Shown here piece by piece: positions 27,175 through 35,466 of a DNA stretch of 64,000 nt (position 1 is the first letter of the stretch; every line of letters begins with the position of its first letter). The notes below the pieces were generated by a model, which was not told the origin of the DNA, searched no databases, and saw only the letters and a program-made list of their open reading frames with translations. Made by a program: the position numbers and the translations under genes. Source of the stretch: Capilliphycus robustus (GTDB lineage: Bacteria; Cyanobacteriota; Cyanobacteriia; Cyanobacteriales; Microcoleaceae); NCBI RefSeq assembly GCF_034932365.1, contig NZ_JAYGHR010000071.1:1-64000 (forward strand), in the 5' to 3' direction.

Positions 27175-27400
27175 GGGGCGGGTTCATTACAGTTTACAGT
27201 TATACAGTTATCAGTTACCAGTTTTTACTGTTCACTGGTCACTGTTCACTGTTTAAACCCACCCCATAACAGAATTAATCAACCGGACATAATATGACAT
27301 CGATTTGGGTGGAACCCGCCCCTACAGTCAAAACAGGGCGGGTTTATTAATGTTGTTAGTGAGTGACATCGATTTGGGTGGAACCCGCCCCTACAGTTGT
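27175..27400. repeat. GGGCGGGTT / AACCCGCCC dispersed repeats
   Basis: The stretch combines GGGGCGGGTTCATTACAG, short CAGTTATCAGTTACCAG repeats, and two copies of ACATCGATTTGGGTGGAACC with CGCCCCTACAG, separated by CAGGGCGGGTTTATTAATG. The second copy runs into the 3' end of the CapA gene. Confidence 0.85.
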
Positions 27401-28597
27401 GAGGCTTTTTGAAGGGTTTAACGAGTGAATATGGCGGTTCATTTGTTCTAAATATCGCGATAAAACCGAATATTCACGGTTGGGAAGTAACGGATCATTT
27501 TTTTCGGTGACAACTTTTTCTAAAGGTAAAATCCGAAAATTATATTTGTTATTTGCTGAGTAACGATGTACCCAAGTGGGAAGGGCTTTAATCTCTGTAA
27601 ACTCAATCGTTTCTTCGGGAAAAGATTTGCGAATATTCACTTTAAAAATTACCCCTAAATCTTTATAATCTCCCCGTTGGTTAGAAACAAAGTTTCCCAT
27701 TGAATAAATCGCCACAGCTTTTCTTTTGTTTCCCGACTCATCCGTGATTTCAAAGATTTCATAGGGTTGAACCACATGGGGATGACTTCCTAAAATAATA
27801 TCAGCCCCCGCATTCACGAGGTTTTTAACTAATTTTTTCTGTTGTTCATTCGGTTGGCGTTGATATTCATTTCCAAAGTGTAACGCAACGGTAACAACAT
27901 CCACCCCTAACTGACGGGCGGCTTGAATATCTTGAATGATTTTAGGTTCATCAATTAAAGAAACTAAATAGTCTTTTCCTTTGGGAATGGGAATGCCATT
28001 TGTTCCATAAGTATAAGCAAACATTGCCATCGATATCTCATTTTTTTCCAGAATTAAGATTTCTTCGGCTTCTTCCGCAGAGGCGGCTGTTCCCACAGGT
28101 ACTATGCCTCGACTGCGAACATTTTCTAGGGTTTTTAAAACCCCAGCTTCTCGGCGATCTAGGGAATGATTGTTAGCAGTGGTTAAGACATTAAATCCAG
28201 CCTTTTTAATCGCATCGGCGAGGGTATCGGGTGCGTTAAACATAGGATAGCCTGTATAACCTGTTTCTGGCCCTGCTAACGTTGTTTCTAAATTGCCAAT
28301 TGCCCAATCTCCCTGAGAAATAATATCTTTAACTTCTGTAAAAAAGCTATCATAATTGTAGGTTTTTGTGTTAGGATTATAACCAGATTTAATCTGGGTT
28401 CCGTGCATCATAATATCCCCAACAGCGACTAATTTTGCTTCGCGAGTATAAGGCTGAGGTTGGGGTGGTTCAGGGGGTGAATTTTGGGCGGTTTGTTCAA
28501 CAGTTGAGTTTGAAGGGCGATCGCATCCTGAAATCAAAAATACACCAAAAATTAAAATTGTCGTTAAAAATTGAATCGGTTTTCCACTGGTTTTCAT
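27356..28597 (-). CDS. CapA family lipoprotein (metallophosphatase fold)
   Basis: This 413-aa protein of the PgsA/CapA family has a lipobox signal (FGVFLISGC), a Pro-rich linker and a calcineurin-like domain: AVGDIMMHG, NLETTLAG, NVLTTANNHSLDR, VTVALHFGNEY, ILGSHPHVVQPYE and YSMGNFVSNQ. The metal-binding Asp, Asn and His residues are present. The name comes from poly-gamma-glutamate capsule synthesis, but in cyanobacteria no such polymer is implied, and no capB/C lies nearby. The start MKTSGKP follows GAGGAG. The 3' end overlaps a dispersed repeat. Confidence 0.88.
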   Translation of the reverse strand: MKTSGKPIQFLTTILIFGVFLISGCDRPSNSTVEQTAQNSPPEPPQPQPYTREAKLVAVGDIMMHGTQIKSGYNPNTKTYNYDSFFTEVKDIISQGDWAIGNLETTLAGPETGYTGYPMFNAPDTLADAIKKAGFNVLTTANNHSLDRREAGVLKTLENVRSRGIVPVGTAASAEEAEEILILEKNEISMAMFAYTYGTNGIPIPKGKDYLVSLIDEPKIIQDIQAARQLGVDVVTVALHFGNEYQRQPNEQQKKLVKNLVNAGADIILGSHPHVVQPYEIFEITDESGNKRKAVAIYSMGNFVSNQRGDYKDLGVIFKVNIRKSFPEETIEFTEIKALPTWVHRYSANNKYNFRILPLEKVVTEKNDPLLPNREYSVLSRYLEQMNRHIHSLNPSKSLTTVGAGSTQIDVTH

Positions 28598-28791
28598 CGG
28601 TTCACTCCTCAAATCACTGATCAGACTTGATTATTGTAGAATAGGAGCGATACTTTGCAGAACCCGAATTATTAAAGGTGAACCCAGTAGTAAAACTTGC
28701 TCAACCCAAATATTAGGTGGGGAAAGGCACAATACAGAAATCAGGGGTTTCTAGTATCAGGGGATGAAGCTAAAGTCTGATCAAAGGTCAT

Positions 28792-28855
28792 AAACCGGGT
28801 TTCTAGCAACTGCCTTTAGTTTATAGCCTATATTTTTCTTGGAGAAACCCGGTTT
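28792..28855. repeat. Long inverted repeat, terminator-like
   Basis: AAACCGGGTTTCT and AGAAACCCGGTTT are separated by 38 bases. The arms match those of the terminator at 27.07 kb. The large loop makes a simple terminator less likely; it may be two half-sites of the same dispersed hairpin. It sits in the 392-base gene-free stretch between capA and the TnpB element. Confidence 0.6.
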
Positions 28856-28925
28856 CTCAGGTCTTGTTGAATAAGTTGGAGAAACTGCATAAAACCCATC
28901 AGTCCATCCTAATAGTTAAGTAGAG

Positions 28926-30164
28926 CAGTAACCTAGTTGACAATTTATGGTACAACACGGTACTATGTGTAAGATAACAGAATACATCTATGCAACGAGC
29001 CTTCAAGACCCAACTCAAACTTAATAACCGTCAAAAGACCTTAATGGCTAAACACGCGGGATATTCTAGATGGGTCTGGAATTGGGCCTTAGCGATGTGG
29101 AACGAGGCTTATAAAGAAGGACTAAAACCTTCAACAAACAAGCTTAAAAAATTCTACACCAATCACATTAAACCTCAATACTCCTGGCAGTCAACGCTAA
29201 GTTCTAGAGTTTATCAATTTGCTTTCATGCACTTGGGAGAAGCATTTAGCCGATTTTTTAAAGGCATTGCCAAACATCCTAAGTTCAAGAAAAAAGGCAG
29301 AAATGATAGCTTTACGATTGATAATTGTGGCAAAGTAATGAGGTTTTCAGGGAGGAGATTTAAGCTTCCTTTTATTGGATGGGTATTCACTTATGAACCC
29401 CTACCTGAAATCAACACAAAGCGAGTCACAATTAGTCGAGTAGCTGATTCTTGGTATCTGTCTGTAGCCTACGAATTTGAATCAGAACAGACTGTTAAAT
29501 CAAGAGTTTATCTGGGTGTTGATGTTGGGGTTAAGGCATTGGCGACCTGTTCAGATGGTACTGTTTTTGAAAATCCCAGAGCTTACAAAAAAGCACAGAA
29601 AAATCTGGCAAAACTTCAGCGCGAACTCTCGAGAAAACAGAAGGGTTCAAATAACAGGAACAAAGCTAGACTGAAACTCGCAAAAGCACATCAAAGAGTG
29701 GCTAACATCCGAAAAGATACAATTCATAAATTGACCTCATGGCTATGCAAAAACCACGCAGTCATCGGGTTAGAAGACTTGAATGTTTCTGGGATGTTAA
29801 AGAATCACAAGTTAGCGGGTGCTATTGCTGATTCTGCTCTTTCTGAAATTCGTCGCCAAGTCGAGTATAAGTCTGAGTGGTACGGTTCAAGAGTAGTGTT
29901 TGCTGATAGATTTTATCCGTCAACTAAGACTTGTTCAAGTTGCGGTCACGTTCAAGAAATGCCACTGAAAGAACGAGTTTTTAACTGTTTAAATTGCGGT
30001 GTAAGCGTTGACCGTGATTTAAATGCCAGCCTGAATTTAGAAGGTTATGCCGAGGGCTTCTTGGTGAAATGCCTGTCTGACCGGGTGCTGCTGACAGTCC
30101 GGGGTGATGCAGGAAATAAACATTAACACGGTTTATACCGCGTTATATCAGTTTTATAAAGCAG
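28926..30164 (+). mobile_element. IS200/IS605-type TnpB element (copy 2, intact tnpB)
   Basis: This 1239-bp element inserts directly after TAGAG and runs from CAGTAAC to TTTTATAAAGCAG. The left end has a TGGTAC/GTACTA hairpin; the right end has an ACGGTTTATACCGCG hairpin followed by TTATATCAG. There is no tnpA, so movement would need a Y1 transposase in trans. The 3' end of tnpB plus the right end would encode the guide RNA scaffold. Compared with the 52.3-kb copy, it lacks a block of about 48 bases with a GCAAAGTCC...GGAACTTTGC stem just before the right end. Confidence 0.92.
28990..30126 (+). CDS. tnpB: TnpB RNA-guided nuclease
   Basis: This 378-aa RuvC-type nuclease is related to Cas12. 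The N-terminal helix-turn-helix opens MQRAFKTQLKLNNRQ with HAGYSRWVWNWAL. The three RuvC acidic residues are in YLGVDVGVKALATC (Asp), VIGLEDLNVSG (Glu) and SVDRDLNASLNL (Asp). The zinc ribbon is CSSCGH...NCLNCG. All key residues are present, so it may be active. TnpB cuts the empty target site using a guide encoded at the element's right end and so helps the element persist. Confidence 0.95.
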   Translation: MQRAFKTQLKLNNRQKTLMAKHAGYSRWVWNWALAMWNEAYKEGLKPSTNKLKKFYTNHIKPQYSWQSTLSSRVYQFAFMHLGEAFSRFFKGIAKHPKFKKKGRNDSFTIDNCGKVMRFSGRRFKLPFIGWVFTYEPLPEINTKRVTISRVADSWYLSVAYEFESEQTVKSRVYLGVDVGVKALATCSDGTVFENPRAYKKAQKNLAKLQRELSRKQKGSNNRNKARLKLAKAHQRVANIRKDTIHKLTSWLCKNHAVIGLEDLNVSGMLKNHKLAGAIADSALSEIRRQVEYKSEWYGSRVVFADRFYPSTKTCSSCGHVQEMPLKERVFNCLNCGVSVDRDLNASLNLEGYAEGFLVKCLSDRVLLTVRGDAGNKH

Positions 30165-30213
30165 CAGTGTCAGCCTGCTCTGGGAGAAAAAATATTCTGT
30201 GTGTGATGGACTT

Positions 30214-30336
30214 TCAAGCGGCTTTTTCCTCTGCTTGGGCGGAGGGTTGTTCCTTAACCACAACCCATCGGCCAGTTTCAGGGTCCCGATAGGTTGTAAA
30301 GGGATTGGGTTGTAAAGGTTTTTCACAGGCTTTCAT
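30214..30336 (-). CDS. Conserved 40-aa cyanobacterial protein
   Basis: This very small gene begins MKACEKPLQPNPFTTYRDPE, then TGRWVVVK and an Ala/Glu-rich tail. Short proteins with KPLQPNPFTTYRDP..GRW are, from memory, common in cyanobacteria. Function is unknown. The larger open frame overlapping it in another phase is a shadow. The TnpB element lies just downstream of its 3' end and did not cut the gene. Confidence 0.7.
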   Translation of the reverse strand: MKACEKPLQPNPFTTYRDPETGRWVVVKEQPSAQAEEKAA

Positions 30337-30556
30337 GGTCGTTTCGTCACTGTTTCAAAGATGATAAAGCTCATTTCATGTGGTTCTACTGTGATAGTGA
30401 CGTCAATTCGCAAAATTTTCCGTGATTTCTTTCTAGTCGGGTTGTGAAACAGATCAACAAAACCTTGTGATGGCAAGCACAGACAATAAAGCGCTTGTAG
30501 GGTATGTCATCGATCAAAGACTGACAAGAGATTTTAATCTCTTGCTAATAACAAAA

Positions 30557-30572
30557 GTCCTCTCAAGAGGAC
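30557..30572. terminator. Short hairpin, probable bidirectional terminator
   Basis: GTCCTCT and AGAGGAC form a perfect seven-pair stem with a CA loop, preceded by AAAA and followed by an AT-rich run. It lies between the 40-aa gene and the coiled-coil gene, which are on the same strand. Confidence 0.55.
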
Positions 30573-30628
30573 TACATTTAATGTTTCTCAAAATGCTGTA
30601 TCAAACTGATTGATTTATTGATAAATTG

Positions 30629-30691
30629 TAGGGTTCATCAAACTTATTAATGAATTGAGACTGCAAATCATTGTTGAATTTGATGCACCCC
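30629..30691. repeat. Imperfect palindromic unit of about 63 bp
   Basis: GTAGGGTTCATCAAA at one end pairs imperfectly with TTTGATGCACCCCAC at the other. Palindromic units with GTAGGGTGCATCA-type ends are familiar from cyanobacterial intergenic regions. It lies just after the 3' end of the coiled-coil gene. Confidence 0.55.
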
Positions 30692-30702
30692 ACGAGGAGA
30701 AT

Positions 30703-31983
30703 TTAAGCGGGAACGGTTGCGGGTTTGAGTTCATTTTCTGACTCGTATTGAACTTTGAAATACCAATATAAATTCGCAACCGTCATGTGAGAAGCTTTTT
30801 GTAAATTAGCAGAAACAAGGCTTTTAAATCCTGCATTTTTTGCTTGTTCACTCACATAACGTTCTGACTCTCGCCGTAATTCGGGATTCATTAAAAATAG
30901 AAGTTGTTTATGTAGAGATTTAGGGTGAGACTTTTGTTTTAACTCCTGATAAAATTGGTATTCTAGCGGTTCTGCAACGGTGGTTAATTGTGTTTCTGGG
31001 GTTTCGGTGGACTCTTGAAAATCTGCACTTGCTAATAGTTTTAAGTCTTCGGGTGGTAAACTGATTATCCAATCTATTTGATTTTCCCACGCTGACAACG
31101 CTGCTAAATCATGGTCGTGAATGCGGGTCAATTCGGGGAATATAAAATCTAATTCTTCTTCGGTTTGGCAAGATTCGATCACTTCTAAGGAATCTTGACG
31201 AATTTTTTCTTGTAAATCAGAAACGGACTGTTTTAACGCTTTGGGTTCATTTTGTAGTTGATAGGTGAGACAAATCGTTTGTTCTATTGCCCAAGCACAT
31301 TCGTGTCTTCGCAGTTTTCCGGGTGCGGAAGTTTCTGATAACAAATGGGGACTATTGTAAATCGCCAACGCTTCTCCGAGGGTTTGACGGGCGTTAGAAA
31401 GTTCTACTTTTCTCGCGTCTAAATCTTCGATTGTCGTGGCGGTTTTCATTAATTTAGTCGCTTGAATAAACCGTGAATAGGCTTTGAGATATTCGAGGCG
31501 ATGCTGTTCAAATTTGATATCTTCGGCGACTTTATCCAAATGTTGAATAATTTCAACGCCCTGGCTTCTTAACGCTTGTTTGAGGTCAAGAAAACCGCCT
31601 CGGAGTTCTAATTTTAATTGTTTAACATCTTCTCGTAACTTCAATGTTTGCCATAAATTAACCGCCGAAAGTACAGCCGTCACCGCCACACCCACGCCGA
31701 TAAAAGCCGTTGTTGCTTGCAACACTCCCAGGCTCGATTTAATAACGTCTAACTGTCCTAATATTTGTTGAGAACCCCTGAGATTTTGAAACATATTTCC
31801 ACCAATTACAGGTGACAAATGATCGTCGTTTATGAATGCACCTTTTGCAATTTCTACAAATCGACCCGTAGCGGGATCTCGTACTAATGGCAAAAGTTGA
31901 CCTGTACTTGTTGTGGTAGCTTGAACCAGTGTACCTGCGGCTAAACGAGCTTGACTTTCTGCACTAAAAATGTATTCTATCAT
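30703..31983 (-). CDS. Unknown coiled-coil protein with a hydrophobic segment, partner of the dynamin gene
   Basis: This 426-aa protein has no recognised family. Residues 1-60 are a soluble head with LPLVRDPATGRFVEIAKG. A hydrophobic, glycine/alanine-rich stretch at about 88-108 (ATTAFIGVGVAVTAVLSAV) could cross or enter a membrane. Long amphipathic, heptad-like helices follow (LREDVKQLKLELRGGFLDLK and on), then helical repeats to the end. It is divergent from the TerB-dynamin GTPase gene with a 220-base shared region. The architecture (membrane segment plus coiled coil beside a dynamin) suggests a membrane-acting partner or effector; this is inference. Confidence 0.65.
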   Translation of the reverse strand: MIEYIFSAESQARLAAGTLVQATTTSTGQLLPLVRDPATGRFVEIAKGAFINDDHLSPVIGGNMFQNLRGSQQILGQLDVIKSSLGVLQATTAFIGVGVAVTAVLSAVNLWQTLKLREDVKQLKLELRGGFLDLKQALRSQGVEIIQHLDKVAEDIKFEQHRLEYLKAYSRFIQATKLMKTATTIEDLDARKVELSNARQTLGEALAIYNSPHLLSETSAPGKLRRHECAWAIEQTICLTYQLQNEPKALKQSVSDLQEKIRQDSLEVIESCQTEEELDFIFPELTRIHDHDLAALSAWENQIDWIISLPPEDLKLLASADFQESTETPETQLTTVAEPLEYQFYQELKQKSHPKSLHKQLLFLMNPELRRESERYVSEQAKNAGFKSLVSANLQKASHMTVANLYWYFKVQYESENELKPATVPA

Positions 31984-32203
31984 TGTTAACTTTTTTATTG
32001 AAGAATGACCCTGCTTTCTAGTCGAATGATATACTATCTTCGTGTAGAAGCATTACTCTCATTCTACTCTAACTCGAATTGTAGTGAATCAAGAAAAATT
32101 GATTTGTTAGTTAGTTTTCGCGAGAGAATTTTCATCTCCGTATTTTTACGGAAGTTCTCAATAAAAACCTATCAATCACTAAAATTGAGGAGATTGACGA
32201 CTC

Positions 32204-34825
32204 ATGGATATGTCATTAATTAACGCTGATACCGTCGATTTACTGTCTCGCATCACCGGACACGAACTTGAAGAAGAAGATCTCAGCCCTCTCGTTGTCT
32301 TTCTCGCCGCTTTAGTCTGTGTATTATTGGGTGTGATAGCTGTCGATAACCAAGTCACTCAAGAGGAAACACAACAACTTCTAATTACTCTCCGTCGCTT
32401 TATTCCAGAAACAGGAAACGTTCGCGAGTTAGTTAAACTAATGAAACAGGGAGTTCGTTTCCAAAAAACATATCAAAATATTAATGATTTGTTGTTGCTG
32501 ACTGCTTCTTTTTCGGAATCGGAAAAGCTGTTATTGATTGGCTTGGGTTATGAAATGTCAGCAGCAGATGGAAGTATGGATGCGCGAGAGAAAAAATATT
32601 TAGAAAATTTGGCGAACCGCTTGAGACTTGAACCGCAATATTTAAACGTATTAGAATCGGCGTTTAGTAATCCCGCTTCTGTAGATAAGGAATATTTAGA
32701 AAAAGTCAGATTTTTACTCGATCCGGTTTGGTTTCACGATTTAGATAGCGTGTTTGTGAAAGCGGCGAGTCAAATGTTGGCGGTTCTTCCGGTTGTTTCC
32801 GAAAAGAAAAAAAGTCAACAGCATCGCACGATTTCCTATGAGGCGTTACAAGCCTTTCAAGAATGCAAACGCCAGCTTGATCGAAAATGCTTTGATATTT
32901 ATCAAATTGTACAGGATTGTACGGAGAGAGAGTTTCTTCAGGCGTCTTTAATAGAGGAAATTGACAAAGTTTCTAAAAAGCTACAGTCTCAACATTTTCG
33001 AGTTGCGGTTGTGGGTGAATTTAGTCAAGGAAAGTCAACGATTTTAAATGCTTTACTGGGTGAAGAAATCCAACCCGTTCGAGATATTCCCTGTAGCGGA
33101 ACGGTAACGGTTTTGAGATATGGAGAACAAAAACGGGTGATTTGTTGTTACAAAGATAAACGACAAGAAGAAATCCCGTTAGAACAGTATCAAGAAAAAG
33201 CGGCGATTTCTGAAGAAGCTGCATTGGGAAATATTACCGAAGGATTGGCGAATTCTGAAGTTAGTAAAATTAGCGAAATTATTTTTGAGCATCCTAACTT
33301 AGAGTTGTGTCGATATGGGGTTGAAATTGTTGATTCTCCGGGGTTGAACGAACATCCAGAACGAACCGAAATCACTCAACAACTGCTAAAAGATACCGAT
33401 GTTGTGATTTTTGTAACGAATGCTTCCCGTCCTCTCACACAGGGAGAACGAGAGTTACTTGAAAGTCTGAAAAATCAACTCAATGGCAATGAACAGGAAC
33501 CCGCCAATAATTTGTTTATCTTGGTGAATTTCTGGGATTTACTTCGCAGCGAAAATAGTCGTCAGCAGGTACAAAAACGGATAGAAAATTTGGTGATGGT
33601 GCAAAATCCTATCATTAGCGGAGAAAACCGAATTCATTTTATTTCTGCACAAGCAACCCTCGATGCAATTTTAGCGGGAACGGAGAATGAGTATCTGCAA
33701 AGTTTTTCTCATTTTACCCAATCTGTAGAAAAGTTTCTGACTGAGGAAAGAGGAATTTTAGAGGTTAAGAAAGCAACGACAGAAGTTAATCAATTAATTC
33801 AGTCTGGGTTAGAAGGTTTGCATCAAGCCGAGAATCTTTTAGAAGGAAAACTACAACTAACTGAGAAGAAAAAGACAGAAATTATTGAAAAAATAGGAGA
33901 AATCAGTGGACGGGATGTAAAAATTAAAATCTTTGCAGATCAAGAACTAGAAGATGTGATTGACGAAGTTCTTGAATCTTGGAATAAATGGCTTGATCAA
34001 TTGGATGAGCGCATTATTCAATCAAGCGAACAATGGACTTCAACCTATTCTCCATTCAAAGACAAAAAAAAGTTAATCAAAGACTATGGAGATCAATTTA
34101 TGGCTTCTCTTTTAAAAGAAATTAAAGAGTGGGAATCAACATTAAAAGATGACCTGTTGCTTGACTGGCTTAAAAATATAAATGGATTCATTCAATATGA
34201 ACTTGAAGAAATCAAAAATGATTTAACCGAATTAGATAGCAAACTCGATACATATATCGGTAATCAATTTACCTCTACTCTAATTGGAAATTTGAATGCT
34301 TGTCGAGAATTAGGGATTAATCCTACACTGAAGTCTCAGAAGAATGAAGAAGAAGATTTTCATTTATTTGCTGGTCTGGGAACCGCAGGTGGATTAGCAA
34401 TAGGCGCAGCGTTAGCATTTACAGGAATAGGGTTGATTCCATTATTGATAGGTGGTGTAGGTGGAGCGGTCACTGGAGTAGTCGGTTCTGCATTATTTGG
34501 TAAGAATAAGGAGAGCATTAGTGCTAAAGTTAAGGAAGAAGTTTGTCAGGCAGGTTTGAAAAACTTTTATGAGTCTCAACAACAACTTTTCGACAACATT
34601 TGTGAGCAGATTGAAGCTATGTATGATACCCGAGTTGAATTGGCGAGTAATTTAATTAAACAAGCGATTTCACTGTGCGAAAATCCACTTAAACAGCAAG
34701 AAAAAGATTATCAAAAATCTGTTCAACAGCGCCAACAAGATCAAGTTTGGATACAACAACAGCGTCAACGTTTGGAACAAGTTCGACAGGAAATAGAAGC
34801 CATTGTTCGTGATATTAACCCGTGA
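32204..34825 (+). CDS. TerB-dynamin family GTPase
   Basis: This is an 873-aa bacterial dynamin-like protein with an extra N-terminal TerB-like helical domain (about 25-180; IAVDNQVTQEE and MSAADGSMDAREKKYLENL carry the acidic metal-binding-like loops). The GTPase domain shows G1 VVGEFSQGKSTILNALLG (about 268), G2 at PCSGTVTVLRYG, G3 EIVDSPGLNEHP (about 374) and G4 ILVNFWD. A long helical stalk follows, then a Gly/Ala-rich hydrophobic hairpin (about 722-765, GGLAIGAALAFTGIGLIPLL) that would act as membrane paddle, and a Gln-rich coiled-coil tail. Bacterial dynamins remodel or protect membranes, in some cases against phage. The role here is inferred. Confidence 0.88.
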   Translation: MDMSLINADTVDLLSRITGHELEEEDLSPLVVFLAALVCVLLGVIAVDNQVTQEETQQLLITLRRFIPETGNVRELVKLMKQGVRFQKTYQNINDLLLLTASFSESEKLLLIGLGYEMSAADGSMDAREKKYLENLANRLRLEPQYLNVLESAFSNPASVDKEYLEKVRFLLDPVWFHDLDSVFVKAASQMLAVLPVVSEKKKSQQHRTISYEALQAFQECKRQLDRKCFDIYQIVQDCTEREFLQASLIEEIDKVSKKLQSQHFRVAVVGEFSQGKSTILNALLGEEIQPVRDIPCSGTVTVLRYGEQKRVICCYKDKRQEEIPLEQYQEKAAISEEAALGNITEGLANSEVSKISEIIFEHPNLELCRYGVEIVDSPGLNEHPERTEITQQLLKDTDVVIFVTNASRPLTQGERELLESLKNQLNGNEQEPANNLFILVNFWDLLRSENSRQQVQKRIENLVMVQNPIISGENRIHFISAQATLDAILAGTENEYLQSFSHFTQSVEKFLTEERGILEVKKATTEVNQLIQSGLEGLHQAENLLEGKLQLTEKKKTEIIEKIGEISGRDVKIKIFADQELEDVIDEVLESWNKWLDQLDERIIQSSEQWTSTYSPFKDKKKLIKDYGDQFMASLLKEIKEWESTLKDDLLLDWLKNINGFIQYELEEIKNDLTELDSKLDTYIGNQFTSTLIGNLNACRELGINPTLKSQKNEEEDFHLFAGLGTAGGLAIGAALAFTGIGLIPLLIGGVGGAVTGVVGSALFGKNKESISAKVKEEVCQAGLKNFYESQQQLFDNICEQIEAMYDTRVELASNLIKQAISLCENPLKQQEKDYQKSVQQRQQDQVWIQQQRQRLEQVRQEIEAIVRDINP

Positions 34826-34851
34826 GAGATTTTCAAACCCTAGTAAGTCCT

Positions 34852-35275
34852 GTAGGGGCGGGTTCCGAGCAAATTTAGATTTCCCACAAACCAATTATAT
34901 AAACCCGCCCCGTCTGAGGTTTCTTTGCGTAAGAGATTTAAAAACCACCTTTCGATAAAGTTACCGGGTTTTTCTACTAGGGCGCGCCTCACAACAAATT
35001 TAGATTTCTCACAAACCAATTATATAAACCCGCCCCGTCTGAGGTTTCTTTGCGTAAGAGATTTAAAAACCCGGTTTCTCGAAGAAACCGGGTTTTTCTA
35101 CTAGGGCGCGCCTCACAACAAATATAGATTTCCCACAAACCAATTATATAAACCCGCCCCGTCTGAGGTGCGCGATAAAGTTACCGGGTTTTTCTACTAG
35201 GGCGCGCCTCCGAACAAATTTAGATTTCCCACAAACCACTTATATAAACCCGCCCCGTCTGAGGTGTAGCATTAT
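34852..35275. repeat. Tandem array, four units of about 95-125 bp
   Basis: Four units share AAATTTAGATTTCCCACAAA, then CCAATTATATAAACCCGCCC and CGTCTGAGGT, starting near 34871, 34996, 35120 and 35216. The spacer parts carry CTACTAGGGCGCGCCTC and, in one unit, a full AAACCCGGTTTCT hairpin at 35065-35098 that is partly deleted in the others. The first unit starts with GTAGGGGCGGGTTCCG, linking it to the dispersed GGGCGGGTT family. The rest of the stretch to 35466 has a further GGCGGGTT...AACCCGCCCCTAC pair. Confidence 0.9.
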
Positions 35276-35466
35276 TTTTTCGATGTCATATTATATTATA
35301 TCCGGTTGATTAATCTGTGTTATGGGGCGGGGCGGGTTTATCTCAATCTTTAAGTGGTAGTAAAGATCAACGCAGAACCCGCCCCTACGCTTGGGATTAT
35401 TAATTAGTCGGATATCATATAAGATGGGGGTTTGATGGGTGTTTGATGGGCGCAAGCCTTGCGCCC

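Noticed and set aside
30123..30326. 67-codon frame on the minus strand next to the TnpB element
   Set aside because: It is a shadow in another phase of the 40-aa gene; the 40-aa frame has the conserved text KPLQPNPFTTYRDP.
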